Shown one piece after another: positions 8,375 to 17,215 of a stretch of DNA of 64,000 bases (position 1 is its first letter; each line of letters starts with the position of its first letter). The notes beneath the pieces were generated by a model. That model ran no database searches, was not told the origin of the DNA, and saw only the letters and a program-made list of their open reading frames with translations. This DNA comes from Dyadobacter endophyticus (GTDB lineage: Bacteria > Bacteroidota > Bacteroidia > Cytophagales > Spirosomataceae). The stretch covers positions 930,001-994,000 of the forward strand of contig NZ_BMIA01000001.1 in NCBI RefSeq assembly GCF_014641595.1, written 5' to 3'. The translations under genes and the position numbers were made by a program.

Positions 8375-9805
8375 ATGAATACACAAATTTCAAAATGGCT
8401 GTTGCTGGCCATTATTTCTTCTTCGGTATTCCTGTCCGTGCTGGACATTTTCATCGTAAACGTCGCTATTCCGGCTATTAAAACCGGCATTCACGGTACC
8501 GACAGCGACATTCAGCTTGTGATTGCCCTCTATCTTCTGGGGTATGCGACCTTTCTGGTAACGGGAGGTAGGGCAGGGGATTATTTTGGTCGAAAGAGGG
8601 TCTTCGTCGTGGCGATGCTGCTGTTTGTCGTAATCTCGGCAGTCTGCGGTTTCGCACAAACATCCTGGCAACTGAATGCCGCCCGTTTTTTCCAGGGCGT
8701 CAGCGCCGCGTTGATGATCCCACAAGGCATAACGTATATTCAGGAGCTTTTTCAGGGCAACAAAGAGCGGGTCAAAGCGCTGGGTATTTACGGAAGCGTG
8801 GCCGGGAGCGCTTCTGTGATCGGCCAGTTTCTGGGTGGTTTGTTGCCCGAAATTGACTCCTTCCTGGAAGGTTGGCGGCTTATTTTTCTCATCAATCTGC
8901 CCATTGGGCTGGCGGTGGTGCCCATGGCGTTGCTCTTCCTGCCTCCCGACGATCGGCGTTGCTGCAATGTCGGCTTCGATTATGCGGGCGTTCTCCTGCT
9001 TACAGGCGCGCTCGTGTGCCTGATATACCCGCTCATACGCGGTCGCGAACTGGACTGGCCATGGTGGTGTATCGCAATGCTCGCTGCGGGAGGCATTGTG
9101 CTCGCACTGTTTGTCAGGGACCAAAAGCAAAAACTGTCGACCGGTAGGCAGCGGCTTCCGTTGCTGGATGTGCGCTTGTTCGGCTTCCGCGATTTCAATA
9201 TAGGGATGGCGATCGTGCTGTTCTATTTCATGGTGCAGGACTCCTATTTTCTGATCAACGTCGTACTGCTGGAAACCGGTCTGGGATTCAGTTCCTCGGA
9301 AACAGGTATATTGTTTGTATTTCAAGGCGTTGGCTACGTGGTGGCGTCACTGGTCTCATTACGGTTGGTCCCGTTGTTTGGCAAAAAAGTATTGCAGGGT
9401 GGCGTACTGACGATGATCATTACATTAGCTCTACATATCATCGTGCTGAATGGCCCGGAAGTGAACCGGCGACTGCTTTACCCGGTCCTTTTCTTATACG
9501 GCGCGGGCTGCGGATCGGTACTGCCGTCGTTACTGGCTGTGGGCCTGAAAAATATTCCTGTTGAGCTCGCAGGCACCGCTTCCGGTACTTTTTCGACCTT
9601 CCAGCAAACTGCGATAGCTTTGGGCATTGGCGTGATAGGAGGGATTTTCTTTTCCAATCTCGGCCCGCTGCCGGATGTTACGGCTTACATTTCAGCCTAT
9701 CGCGTTGCCACCTTTACCAACATGGCATTGCTGGCGTTGGTCGGGTTGTTTATGTGCCTGCTACCGGTAGAGGGAATGGTTCGCAGCGAATCGGTCACAC
9801 ATTAA
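8375..9805 (+). CDS. MFS drug efflux transporter, DHA2 (14-helix) family
   Basis: A 476-residue inner-membrane protein with about 14 helices, the right size for EmrB/QacA-type proton antiporters. LDIFIVNVAIPAI in helix 1 matches the DHA2 motif, and GGRAGDYFGRKR (residues about 63-74) is the conserved loop 2-3 motif A. RFFQGVSAALMIPQ matches the motif following it. It likely exports a toxic organic compound sensed by the divergent HxlR regulator. No membrane-fusion partner gene is adjacent. Confidence 0.92.
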   Translation: MNTQISKWLLLAIISSSVFLSVLDIFIVNVAIPAIKTGIHGTDSDIQLVIALYLLGYATFLVTGGRAGDYFGRKRVFVVAMLLFVVISAVCGFAQTSWQLNAARFFQGVSAALMIPQGITYIQELFQGNKERVKALGIYGSVAGSASVIGQFLGGLLPEIDSFLEGWRLIFLINLPIGLAVVPMALLFLPPDDRRCCNVGFDYAGVLLLTGALVCLIYPLIRGRELDWPWWCIAMLAAGGIVLALFVRDQKQKLSTGRQRLPLLDVRLFGFRDFNIGMAIVLFYFMVQDSYFLINVVLLETGLGFSSSETGILFVFQGVGYVVASLVSLRLVPLFGKKVLQGGVLTMIITLALHIIVLNGPEVNRRLLYPVLFLYGAGCGSVLPSLLAVGLKNIPVELAGTASGTFSTFQQTAIALGIGVIGGIFFSNLGPLPDVTAYISAYRVATFTNMALLALVGLFMCLLPVEGMVRSESVTH

Positions 9806-9845
9806 TGTAGCGTCCGGCACCTCTGTAAGCCTGCCCGAACGCACC

Positions 9846-10685
9846 TCAGAGCGTTGGCTCGCCCTGAATGTACCCGAGCGATTTCAGGAAAACATCAGTG
9901 TCGCGTAGGGTTTTGGTGAACCATTCGCCCCGGTTGAAAAAGCCGTGCGGTTGATCGGGGTAAAGGATCAGTTCGCCCTGGCTCCCTGCCTCAGTCAGCT
10001 TCGCTTTGTATGCCTCGGCCGTGGCTACCGGCACCAGTTTGTCCTTCGTTCCTAGCATGACCAGCGTAGGCGCGGCGCCTTTCCGGATGTTGTGGTAAGG
10101 TGAAATTTCAGTGTAACGGTTACCAACACGGTCATAGCCGTATTCGCCCGGACCATTGTTGAACACCGGGTTAAAAAGAACCAGCGCATTGGGCCGCGAG
10201 CTGACCGCCGCGTTTTCAGTCGGCTCGTCGAGTTTAGTCAGGTCGGTAGCTGCCGCAACATGCCCGCCGGCCGACCCACCCGCTGCTACAATGCGGTCGG
10301 GATCGATGCCTAGGCCGCTGGCGTGTGAACGTACGTACCGGATCGCCGATTTACCGTCCATCACGGCTTCGAATGGGGTGGTATGATGCCGGGATTGCAC
10401 GCGATAGTCGGCCAGAATGGCCACCATTCCACGTGATGCCAGGTACAGAGCCTGTTTTTGGAACTGTCCGGTATTGCCGCTGATCCAGCCGCCTCCAAAG
10501 AAGAAGACAATGGCCGGGTACTTGTTCGTCGCGTTAAACCCTGCGGGCCTAAACACCCGCATATGCAGGCTTAACGTATCGATCTTTTTATAGACAAGCA
10601 CCTCAGGGATAGTATCCTGTTCGGTCTGGGCGTGTAAATAGCCCAGACCGAACAGGAGGAACAGGAATGTGAGTTTTAAATGCAT
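9846..10685 (-). CDS. Secreted alpha/beta hydrolase (BD-FAE/esterase-like)
   Basis: A 279-residue exported enzyme with a signal peptide of about 20 residues. FFFGGGWISG (61-70) forms the oxyanion-hole region, GGSAGG (136-141) carries the nucleophile Ser138, and QPHGFF near the end supplies the catalytic histidine; an aspartate lies in KDKLVPVA. The family removes acyl groups, including feruloyl or acetyl esters, from carbohydrates. It follows the arylsulfatase gene by 5 bases in the same operon, suggesting that sulfate and acyl groups are stripped from one substrate. Confidence 0.88.
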   Translation of the reverse strand: MHLKLTFLFLLFGLGYLHAQTEQDTIPEVLVYKKIDTLSLHMRVFRPAGFNATNKYPAIVFFFGGGWISGNTGQFQKQALYLASRGMVAILADYRVQSRHHTTPFEAVMDGKSAIRYVRSHASGLGIDPDRIVAAGGSAGGHVAAATDLTKLDEPTENAAVSSRPNALVLFNPVFNNGPGEYGYDRVGNRYTEISPYHNIRKGAAPTLVMLGTKDKLVPVATAEAYKAKLTEAGSQGELILYPDQPHGFFNRGEWFTKTLRDTDVFLKSLGYIQGEPTL

Positions 10686-10690
10686 GGTCG

Positions 10691-12550
10691 TTATTTTCCC
10701 GCCGGTTGCTGCTGCGCAGGCTGCGGCTGTCTTCGTTTGAGGACATCGTCCCAGGTGATGTAGGGATAAATGTTGTATTTTTTTGCCTGTTCTTCAAAAA
10801 GTGCTTTCAGTTCTTCCAGCTTCTTCGGATTCTTTTTGGCCAGATCGATGCGCTCGTTGAAATCCTCATTCAGGTTGTAAAGCTGCCAATCGTTATGATC
10901 CGGGTTAGCGACGCTGATGGCACTCACAAGGTTACCCGTTGCCGCTGCTGTGGGTTTGTAGGCAAAACCGGCCTTCCATCCATCCTGGTAAATCGACCGC
11001 GACCCGAAAATGTAATAGTACTGTGTTTTGTGGCGCGAGGCGGCTTTGGCGTCATTAATCGAATAGGCCAGCGAGGTTCCCTGGATTGTGTCCTGTTTGA
11101 TGCCCCTGATCAACTCTGGTGCTTTGATACCTGCTATTTCCAGCGTAGTAGGCAACAGGTCGATCACGTGCCCGTACTGGGTGCGGACGCTGCCCTTGTC
11201 GGTAATGCCTTTTGGATAGAATGCAATCAGTGGGTTACGTGTGCCACCTTCCGAATGTGCATCCTGTTTCCAGTATTTGAACGGCGTATTGGCCGCCTGC
11301 GCCCAGCCGAGCGGATAGTTGGCATTGGTACCTTCCGGTGATCCGATCAAGTCGATCTGCGCCAGGTTGTTTTTAACCTGCTCGGCCTCCGAAAGTGGCG
11401 CTGCAATTGCCGCCGCCGAGGATCTTGCAATCACACCGCCCAACGCGCCTTCCTTACTGGCTCCATTGTCGCCGATTACCACCAGAATAAGTGTGTTATC
11501 GAGCTGGTTGATCTTTTTGAGATGGTTTACAATCCTTCCCACTTCGTAGTCGGTATAGGTAAGGTAGCCCGCATAAACCTCCATGAAACGTGCATACAGC
11601 TTCTTTTCATCGGCCGAAAGGCTCGCCCAGGCGCGGATATTCGGGTTACGCTCGGGCAGGATCACATTGGCGGGAATGATGCCCTGCTTCTTCTGTTGGG
11701 CAAACACCTTTTCGCGAAACTCGTCCCAGCCGCCGTCGAACTGGCCTTTGTATTGCTCGCTCCATTCTTTTGCTACCTGATGTGGGGCGTGGGTGGCGCC
11801 AGGCGAGTAGTATAGAAAGAATGGCTTGTTAGGCGCGGCCTTTTTTTGTCGGTCGATAAAACTGATGGCTTTGTCGGTGATCTGGTCGTTCAGGTGGCGG
11901 CCGTCCGGCGTCACGTGGGCGTTGTCTTCCACGAGGTCAGGCTTGTACTGGTCGGTTTGCGAGCCCAGAAAGCCGAAGAAATGGTCGAAGCCCTTACCCG
12001 ACGGCCAGCGGTCGAATGGCCCGGCGTCGGTGGCGTCCTGGTCGGGCGTAAGGCCATATTTGCCGACGGCGAAAGTATTGTAACCGGCTTCGCGGAGGAT
12101 TTCGGCGATGGTTCCCTTGTCGGAAGGAATGCGGCCATCCCAGCCTGGGAAGCCAAACGACGACCAGGTGTGGGAGAAGCCGCCCTCATGCACCGAATGC
12201 TGGTTGCGGCCGGTAAGCAGCGCTGCGCGGGTCGGGGCGCAAATGGCAGCCGTGTGGAAATTGGTGTAACGCAGCCCGTTGTTCGCCAGGCTGTCGAATG
12301 TAGGCGTGCGGATCACCCCGCCAAATGTGCTCGTAGCACCGAACCCGACGTCGTCGAGCAGTACCCAAACCAAGTTGGGCGCTCCTGCGGGTGCTTTCAC
12401 GGGGTTAGTCCAGACTTCCTTCGATTCAGCCAGCGTTTTGCCGACCGTGCCGGTAAACGGCTGCTGTTGTTGCGTGATGTTTTGTGCGGATGTGCGCGAG
12501 GTGAGCCCTGCCGCCAGCAATGCCACCAGAAGTATTTTTTGAGAGTGCAT
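10691..12550 (-). CDS. Arylsulfatase, secreted
   Basis: A 619-residue exported sulfatase, signal peptide to about residue 23. VWVLLDDVGFGATS (61-74) holds the metal-binding aspartates and CAPTR at 104-108 is the formylglycine signature, in the alkaline-phosphatase-superfamily context AAICAPTRAALLTGRNQHS. VVIGDNGASKEG is the second metal-site motif. Length and the PQ-rich C-terminus match the large PF00884 arylsulfatases (AtsA-like, often inorganic-sulfate-yielding). It is the middle gene of an operon with the DoxX-like gene upstream and the hydrolase downstream. The upstream frame runs 125 bases into it because of a probable frameshift. Confidence 0.93.
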   Translation of the reverse strand: MHSQKILLVALLAAGLTSRTSAQNITQQQQPFTGTVGKTLAESKEVWTNPVKAPAGAPNLVWVLLDDVGFGATSTFGGVIRTPTFDSLANNGLRYTNFHTAAICAPTRAALLTGRNQHSVHEGGFSHTWSSFGFPGWDGRIPSDKGTIAEILREAGYNTFAVGKYGLTPDQDATDAGPFDRWPSGKGFDHFFGFLGSQTDQYKPDLVEDNAHVTPDGRHLNDQITDKAISFIDRQKKAAPNKPFFLYYSPGATHAPHQVAKEWSEQYKGQFDGGWDEFREKVFAQQKKQGIIPANVILPERNPNIRAWASLSADEKKLYARFMEVYAGYLTYTDYEVGRIVNHLKKINQLDNTLILVVIGDNGASKEGALGGVIARSSAAAIAAPLSEAEQVKNNLAQIDLIGSPEGTNANYPLGWAQAANTPFKYWKQDAHSEGGTRNPLIAFYPKGITDKGSVRTQYGHVIDLLPTTLEIAGIKAPELIRGIKQDTIQGTSLAYSINDAKAASRHKTQYYYIFGSRSIYQDGWKAGFAYKPTAAATGNLVSAISVANPDHNDWQLYNLNEDFNERIDLAKKNPKKLEELKALFEEQAKKYNIYPYITWDDVLKRRQPQPAQQQPAGK

Positions 12551-13889
12551 ATGTGAAATGTTTAATGAAATAGGACGTGAATGCTACCAGGCCCGCTTTT
12601 CTTCCAGCGGGTATTTCTTTTCTATTCAAAACGACAAACAGCGAATCGCGGCCCTCATTCACGCCGCGCAGAATGTAACGGCCCGGTGCAGGCTGCTCAT
12701 AATGCAGGGTGATATGCGCAGCGGTATCGACGCGGTTGTGCAAATGGAACACCTTGTTGACCGTATCGGCCTTATAGCCATAGTAATAGCGGCCGATATT
12801 GCCGTAGTACTCCGTCGTACGCACGGCATTGCGCGTATCGAGCCGGAAGTTTTTGTTCACTTTAATGCTGATGGTGTTGAACTTCTCGAAAATCACATTA
12901 TCCCAGCGGACAGAATCGGTTGGCGAAGGCGCCAGAAGCCGGTTGTTCAGCCGGAATTCCGTGACCTTGTAAAGACCTGTTGCGGAGGGCAGACCATCGT
13001 CGAGCGGCAGTTTGAACGACTTCCCACTGGCGAACAGTTGACCGTAGCTGAAACCTCGGAATACCACAAAAAAGAAGATGAAGCCATACTTGAATGCGAT
13101 TCTCAGGCGGTTTGGCCAGATGTTGCGAAAATGGAATGCGGGAACGAATGTGAGCGCCACGGCTCTGTGTTCGATGAGGATGTCGTAAAACCTCCGGCTG
13201 TCGCGGACAAGCAGTAGCAGCGACAAGGAGAGCAAGTGGAGGCTGGTAAGCTCCACGCCCGCGTCATAACCGATGTTGACAAACCAGATCGGCAGCAGAA
13301 TAGCGACCATCATCAAGGCACCCAGCGTGGTAGTACGCCGGAAAAGCAGCAGCAACGTCGCTACTAGCTCGAAAATGCCTGCGAACACCTCAAAAAAAGG
13401 AGAAACGCCGGTTGTGAGCCAGTAGAGCTTGCCCGGCGTGAAATCGCCAAGGTTGGTATTGAGCTGGCTGATGGTAGGGAAAGGCATTTGGACCGGAAAC
13501 ACCTTGGCCCAGGCAAACCACGACATTCTCAGAATGATCCCGTAGCGGGCCGCGACGTAAAACCAATAATACAGCTTTTCAAAATCCTTCCGCCGACGAT
13601 CGATCAGCTCCCAGCCGAAGCCAGCTGCCAGGCAAACGAGCAAAGTCAGGAACCAGCCCGTGTAGTTTTTGCCTTCCTGACTGGCAAAGAACCACGGCTT
13701 GTTCTGTGAAATCACATCCAGCCAGCGAAAGGGGTAAGAGTTTACATTAAACCCCGCATCAAAGTCCTGTTGATAAAACTCGGGATTAAAGGGAATCGTA
13801 CTGATCACCGCATAAATCAGCGCAACGCGCAAGAGGATTTTTTCATAAGGCTTCCAAACGGATGCCGGCAAAGGGGTAGAAACGGGCAT
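12426..13889 (-). CDS. DoxX-like membrane protein with C-terminal soluble domain, probably frameshifted at its 3' end
   Basis: As sequenced, the frame encodes 487 residues with an N-terminal membrane half (about 1-270, at least five helices) and a beta-rich C-terminal domain. It is a paralogue of the proteins at 47286 and 48727: all share RY near the third helix, a KxFPxQxPxPS-like stretch and the ending GV/INxxRDSLxVVL. After VVLNR (codon about 422) the frame diverges. Reading one base on at the AAAA run (12618-12621) gives KKYPLEEKRAW and a stop at 12584-12586, which matches the paralogue ending KKYLFEE. The uncorrected stop lies inside the sulfatase gene. Corrected, the protein has 434 residues and leaves a normal 33-base gap. 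Confidence 0.85.
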   Translation of the reverse strand: MPVSTPLPASVWKPYEKILLRVALIYAVISTIPFNPEFYQQDFDAGFNVNSYPFRWLDVISQNKPWFFASQEGKNYTGWFLTLLVCLAAGFGWELIDRRRKDFEKLYYWFYVAARYGIILRMSWFAWAKVFPVQMPFPTISQLNTNLGDFTPGKLYWLTTGVSPFFEVFAGIFELVATLLLLFRRTTTLGALMMVAILLPIWFVNIGYDAGVELTSLHLLSLSLLLLVRDSRRFYDILIEHRAVALTFVPAFHFRNIWPNRLRIAFKYGFIFFFVVFRGFSYGQLFASGKSFKLPLDDGLPSATGLYKVTEFRLNNRLLAPSPTDSVRWDNVIFEKFNTISIKVNKNFRLDTRNAVRTTEYYGNIGRYYYGYKADTVNKVFHLHNRVDTAAHITLHYEQPAPGRYILRGVNEGRDSLFVVLNRKEIPAGRKAGLVAFTSYFIKHFTYALSKNTSGGIAGGRAHLAHIRTKHHATTAAVYRHGRQNAG

Positions 13890-13945
13890 AAGTAAAATCG
13901 GTATTGGTGGCGCAAATTAGCTAATTTTAATATTAACCAATTTGA

Positions 13946-13963
13946 TCTATAAAATAAATAGAC
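13946..13963 (-). promoter_or_regulatory. AT-rich dyad motif upstream of the DoxX-sulfatase operon
   Basis: TCTATAAAATAAATAGAC, an inverted TCTAT/ATAGA dyad, lies 57-74 bases before the start at 13889. Read on the minus strand it agrees at 15 of 18 positions with the motif at 35381-35398 before the sigma factor. It belongs to the family of related sites listed at 16911, 30735, 34672 and 35187. Confidence 0.4.
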
Positions 13964-13986
13964 TAATATTTCGGAACGTTACCACT

Positions 13987-14011
13987 TGACTGAATGACTG
14001 AATGACTGAAT
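13987..14011. repeat. Tandem octamer array, left arm
   Basis: Three exact copies of TGACTGAA in tandem at 13987-14010. The array is the inverted counterpart of the degenerate TTCANTCA array at 14154-14193. The 140 bases between them hold no gene. The same octamer architecture recurs at 55759-55866. Confidence 0.75.
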
Positions 14012-14153
14012 CGAAGGAATGGAATGAATTTTGATCGGTCCGCCAGACCGCCGGACGGATGACCGAATTGGTTAAGTCAGGAGATCAGAGGTAGTCATAA
14101 ATTGTCAAGATTAAATAAATACAACACTTCACTAGTCTTGACCATACGTGACA

Positions 14154-14193
14154 TTCACTCATTCAGTCATTTAATCATTCACTCATTCAATCA
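14154..14193. repeat. Tandem octamer array, right arm
   Basis: Five consecutive 8-base units of the form TTCANTCA or TTTAATCA, complementary to the left-arm units TGACTGAA, so the two arrays could pair as a long imperfect hairpin. The last unit overlaps the final codons of the lyase gene that ends at 14187. Confidence 0.7.
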
Positions 14194-16826
14194 TTGAGCT
14201 GATCCCCCGCAAACGCCAGACATTGCATCGCCGCAAGGCTCCATTGCGCCACGCCGTTGGTGGATATCTGGGTTGATTCCCCTCGGAAAAACTCCTGCCA
14301 TGCCCGCTGGCCCAGTACTTTGTCGCCCGTTGCCCGGGCCGCGAAAGCAGTCAGGCGGGCGTGGCCTTGTTGAAGGCTTAGCTTTTTGAGGCTTTCACCC
14401 AATGCCTGCTTCTGCGCGTCGGGCGTCGCATTGTATAACCGGCAATAATCCAGCCAGGCTTGTCTGAACGCCTTGTCCTCGACGAGGTAGCTTAGCTCGT
14501 AGCACACCTCCGCGAGGCCGAAGACGGCGCTCAGGTGCGATACCGATATTTTCCCGGTCGGCTCGGGCTGAAATGCGCCGGTTTTCAGGTTTAATAGAGA
14601 CGATCCCGTGAAAAATCCGTGCGGTTGGGCGGCGATGGTGCGCATGCTGTTCAGCAGCTTGTCGCGGATGGCATTGTCCTGCGTGCGCTCCCATTCGGTG
14701 AGCCAGGCTCCGGCTACTGCGCCCCAGTCGGTGCCGAACGAGACCGTAGCGAGATCGGAGTTTTCGGTATTTTTCGGCGCTGCGGCATTCACTTTTCGCA
14801 CGGGCACGACTGTTTGAAGTGTCTGCACCGCATTGATCTGCTCCCGCATGAGCTCGCCCACGCGCTCGTCGCCCGTGAGGTAATAATAAAACCGCCGGTT
14901 GGTAGCCGTACTGATCCGCAATTGCTTGGCGCTGCAACCCCAATGCATTACATTATGCCGCGACCCGAGCGGCGCGAACGGGCCTATGTGATGTACATCC
15001 ACCTCGCCGGTATGGCGCGTCATAGCCTCGGCCAAGCGAAATGCGTCGGCGCGTCCGGTACGCAGGAAGTAGTACCAGAGCCAGATATCCGTCGATAGCT
15101 CGGAATTGTCCCAGGCGAAGCCGCCGACGTCGTATTTCCAAACGTGCCGGTCGGTGTCGTAGGAATGCATAAAATCCCCGTAGTTCCAGAAACCGTACCA
15201 ATGTCGTGCTTCCACTTCATTTTTATAATAATCAAAATAGGAATCCAGCTGTTTCTCGATCTTCTCTTTCTTTGGCGTGGCACGGTCGGGGAGGCTGAAT
15301 GCACCTCCAAAAACGCCCGTCGATGCCAGGTATGCCGGCGTCGGTAATAGTAACGGGGGCGACTGTATTTGCCGCGCGATCTCAGCCAGCGCCGCGTTGG
15401 CAGGCGTTGCAGGCAATGCCCAGAGCTGGATCTCGCTCGTGCGTGCAACCCCGTAGGGGCGCCCGAAGCCCGGTTCATAATCCTCATAAGTGATTTCCAG
15501 CCCTTCCAGTTGCTTGGCGTGGGTGTCCTGGCCCATGCCGTCGTGGTAAAAACGGAGGTCCATCGGCTGAGCACGCGGCGCCCAAAGCCAGAGCGTGACT
15601 TCGCCGTGGTCCTTGTCCGCATTGCGGACGTCGAGCTGAGCAGGGTGGCTCTGCCAGAAATTCCGGATACCGAAAGCCGCCCCGCCCGCTGGTGTACCCA
15701 CATAACCTGTACCCGCCGACCGTTTTCCGTAAGCCGATTGCAGCCAGCCGTGACTGGCCGTAGTCTGTTTTTGTATTTCAAATGCATCCGGTGTCGGCTG
15801 GAAAAGCGTGTAATTGCCGAATGCGGGAATGTATTGCAGCCTTTTGGATACGTTTTCGGGAAGCTTATCATTCGCGGGCGTGGCCTGCCCTGCGATCTGC
15901 GCTTCGGTAAATGCCTTGCCCGGATCGCGGCGAAGGCCCGTTAGCCCCCGCACGGCTTCGGCGAATATGCCGTCGTTTTCGCCCGCGAACCGGATATGCC
16001 GGTTGTGCAGTTCCTGTTGTTGGAACGGCACCTCGAAGCGGACGCCCAGGCCCCGGATGAAATCCTTGTTTTCGTCGGCGTCATATATAACGGTGTGCAT
16101 AATCCGCACTGCCTCGCTGCCAGCATAAAAATAGAGCCGCACCGTAAATGGAAGCAACTGCCGCCCGGCGTCCGCATGGCTTCCTTCGACTTTCACCACC
16201 GCACGTATAGGGCCATTTTGTTCGATTGTAAGCTTATTGATTTTGCCCTCGAAACGGTTAATGGAAGTGTTGGTCTCTTCAAGGTCGGAATCCTGCCGCT
16301 GAACGAGTAGCACCAGCCGAGCACTACCGGCAGTGATATTGCCGCCGGTAGCCAGTGTTTCGAACAATGTATTTTCATTTTTCCGGATCAGGCACTGCAA
16401 CTTGCCCGTATCGATTTTCAAGTGTGTTCCATTTTCTTCGATCAGCGGTTTAACGGGCCGGTTTTGGGGTTTAATGGGTTGGATCGTCCAGTTGCCCTTT
16501 GGTATCTCAGTCGCTGCTAGCGCGTGTGCGGTCCATTTCAGTGAGCCATCGGGCCAGTAGGCCAGGGGCCAGGTTTGTACGGCTTGCTCGGAGTTCCCCG
16601 CCAGAAACCGGAAACCGCTGGTAGCCTTCACCGACCCTTTCGGCCAGGGAACGCCCCAGGTCGTGCCGCGCATGGAGTGGCTGGGCTGGTCGAGCCAATG
16701 GAGCGGGGCGGCCGGAGCATCGGGCGCACCGGTCGGATATAGGTTCGGTAAGTTTGCTAAGACGGGGATGCCTGCTGCGGCCGTGACTGAGTTTTTTACA
16801 AATTTCCTTCGTGTTACTTTTTTCAT
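14187..16826 (-). CDS. PcRGLX/YetA-like family protein, probable rhamnogalacturonan lyase
   Basis: An 879-residue protein with a Tat-type start (TRRKFVKNSVTAAAG) for folded export. The N-terminal domain shows family hallmarks: GTTWGVPWPKGSVK (residues about 54-67) and LAYWPDGSLKWTAHAL (about 87-102). The central to C-terminal part has RHWYGFWNYGDFMHSYD, GGFAWDNSELSTDIWLWYYFLRTG and HHIGPFAPLGSRHNVMHW, typical of the helical toroid in PcRGLX/YetA proteins. Characterised relatives are exo-acting rhamnogalacturonan lyases of PL26; activity here is inferred. It diverges from the SusC/SusD-sulfatase operon. Its promoter region holds one of the shared AT-rich motifs. Confidence 0.85.
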   Translation of the reverse strand: MKKVTRRKFVKNSVTAAAGIPVLANLPNLYPTGAPDAPAAPLHWLDQPSHSMRGTTWGVPWPKGSVKATSGFRFLAGNSEQAVQTWPLAYWPDGSLKWTAHALAATEIPKGNWTIQPIKPQNRPVKPLIEENGTHLKIDTGKLQCLIRKNENTLFETLATGGNITAGSARLVLLVQRQDSDLEETNTSINRFEGKINKLTIEQNGPIRAVVKVEGSHADAGRQLLPFTVRLYFYAGSEAVRIMHTVIYDADENKDFIRGLGVRFEVPFQQQELHNRHIRFAGENDGIFAEAVRGLTGLRRDPGKAFTEAQIAGQATPANDKLPENVSKRLQYIPAFGNYTLFQPTPDAFEIQKQTTASHGWLQSAYGKRSAGTGYVGTPAGGAAFGIRNFWQSHPAQLDVRNADKDHGEVTLWLWAPRAQPMDLRFYHDGMGQDTHAKQLEGLEITYEDYEPGFGRPYGVARTSEIQLWALPATPANAALAEIARQIQSPPLLLPTPAYLASTGVFGGAFSLPDRATPKKEKIEKQLDSYFDYYKNEVEARHWYGFWNYGDFMHSYDTDRHVWKYDVGGFAWDNSELSTDIWLWYYFLRTGRADAFRLAEAMTRHTGEVDVHHIGPFAPLGSRHNVMHWGCSAKQLRISTATNRRFYYYLTGDERVGELMREQINAVQTLQTVVPVRKVNAAAPKNTENSDLATVSFGTDWGAVAGAWLTEWERTQDNAIRDKLLNSMRTIAAQPHGFFTGSSLLNLKTGAFQPEPTGKISVSHLSAVFGLAEVCYELSYLVEDKAFRQAWLDYCRLYNATPDAQKQALGESLKKLSLQQGHARLTAFAARATGDKVLGQRAWQEFFRGESTQISTNGVAQWSLAAMQCLAFAGDQLND

Positions 16827-17215
16827 TTGTATATCGGTAAGGGCACTCTAATACCTTGTTTGCCTTCAAAAGCGAGGCAAATTAGCAAAGTTTTTTAGTA
16901 TATATTTCTTGTAGATTAAATAGATTATCTATTTTTGTGTCAAACCTACAATTATTCTATAAAATTGTATATTTTGAATATATAGTTAGTCAATTAGTGA
17001 AATTTACGAGATTTCATTGGACTCCGTTGATCCATTTTAAAAATTCATTTTAGCTGAGCACGTCAGCGAAACCGGCATGATCGCGACACGCCGGTGCATT
17101 TGCCGACAATTCTTTCCGTGTAGAACCGCCCTGCACGGCCAGGGAATGCTTTATTCAAATAATCCCAAAAAAAAGAAATGAGTACCAACCGCAGCGACCG
17201 AAGGTCACCGATTTT
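16827..17215. other. Divergent intergenic region between lyase and SusC genes
   Basis: A 389-base AT-rich stretch serving as promoter region in both directions. I see the dyad motif at 16911-16923 with a flanking AGATTATCTATTT inverted context. There is no convincing small gene: the 72-residue minus-strand frame at 17063-17281 overlaps SusC and looks like a shadow. No clear TAnnTTTG promoter was found before SusC. Confidence 0.6.
16911..16923 (-). promoter_or_regulatory. Shared motif GTAGATTAAATAG
   Basis: This 13-base sequence is identical to 30735-30747 upstream of the other SusC gene. It reads CTATTTAATCTAC on the minus strand, 85-97 bases before the lyase start; the second copy has the same orientation 76-88 bases before its gene. 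On the minus strand TCTAT-TTAA-TCTA also matches TCTAT-AAAG-TCTA of the metN site. Confidence 0.5.

Noticed and set aside
8390..9325. 311-residue minus-strand frame inside the MFS gene
   Set aside because: Antisense shadow of a GC-rich coding region; composition is rich in Gln/His/Arg without domains, unlike the 14-helix protein on the plus strand.
13890..14186. CRISPR-like array at the octamer repeats
   Set aside because: Units are 8 bases with no spacers, and there are no cas genes in the window.
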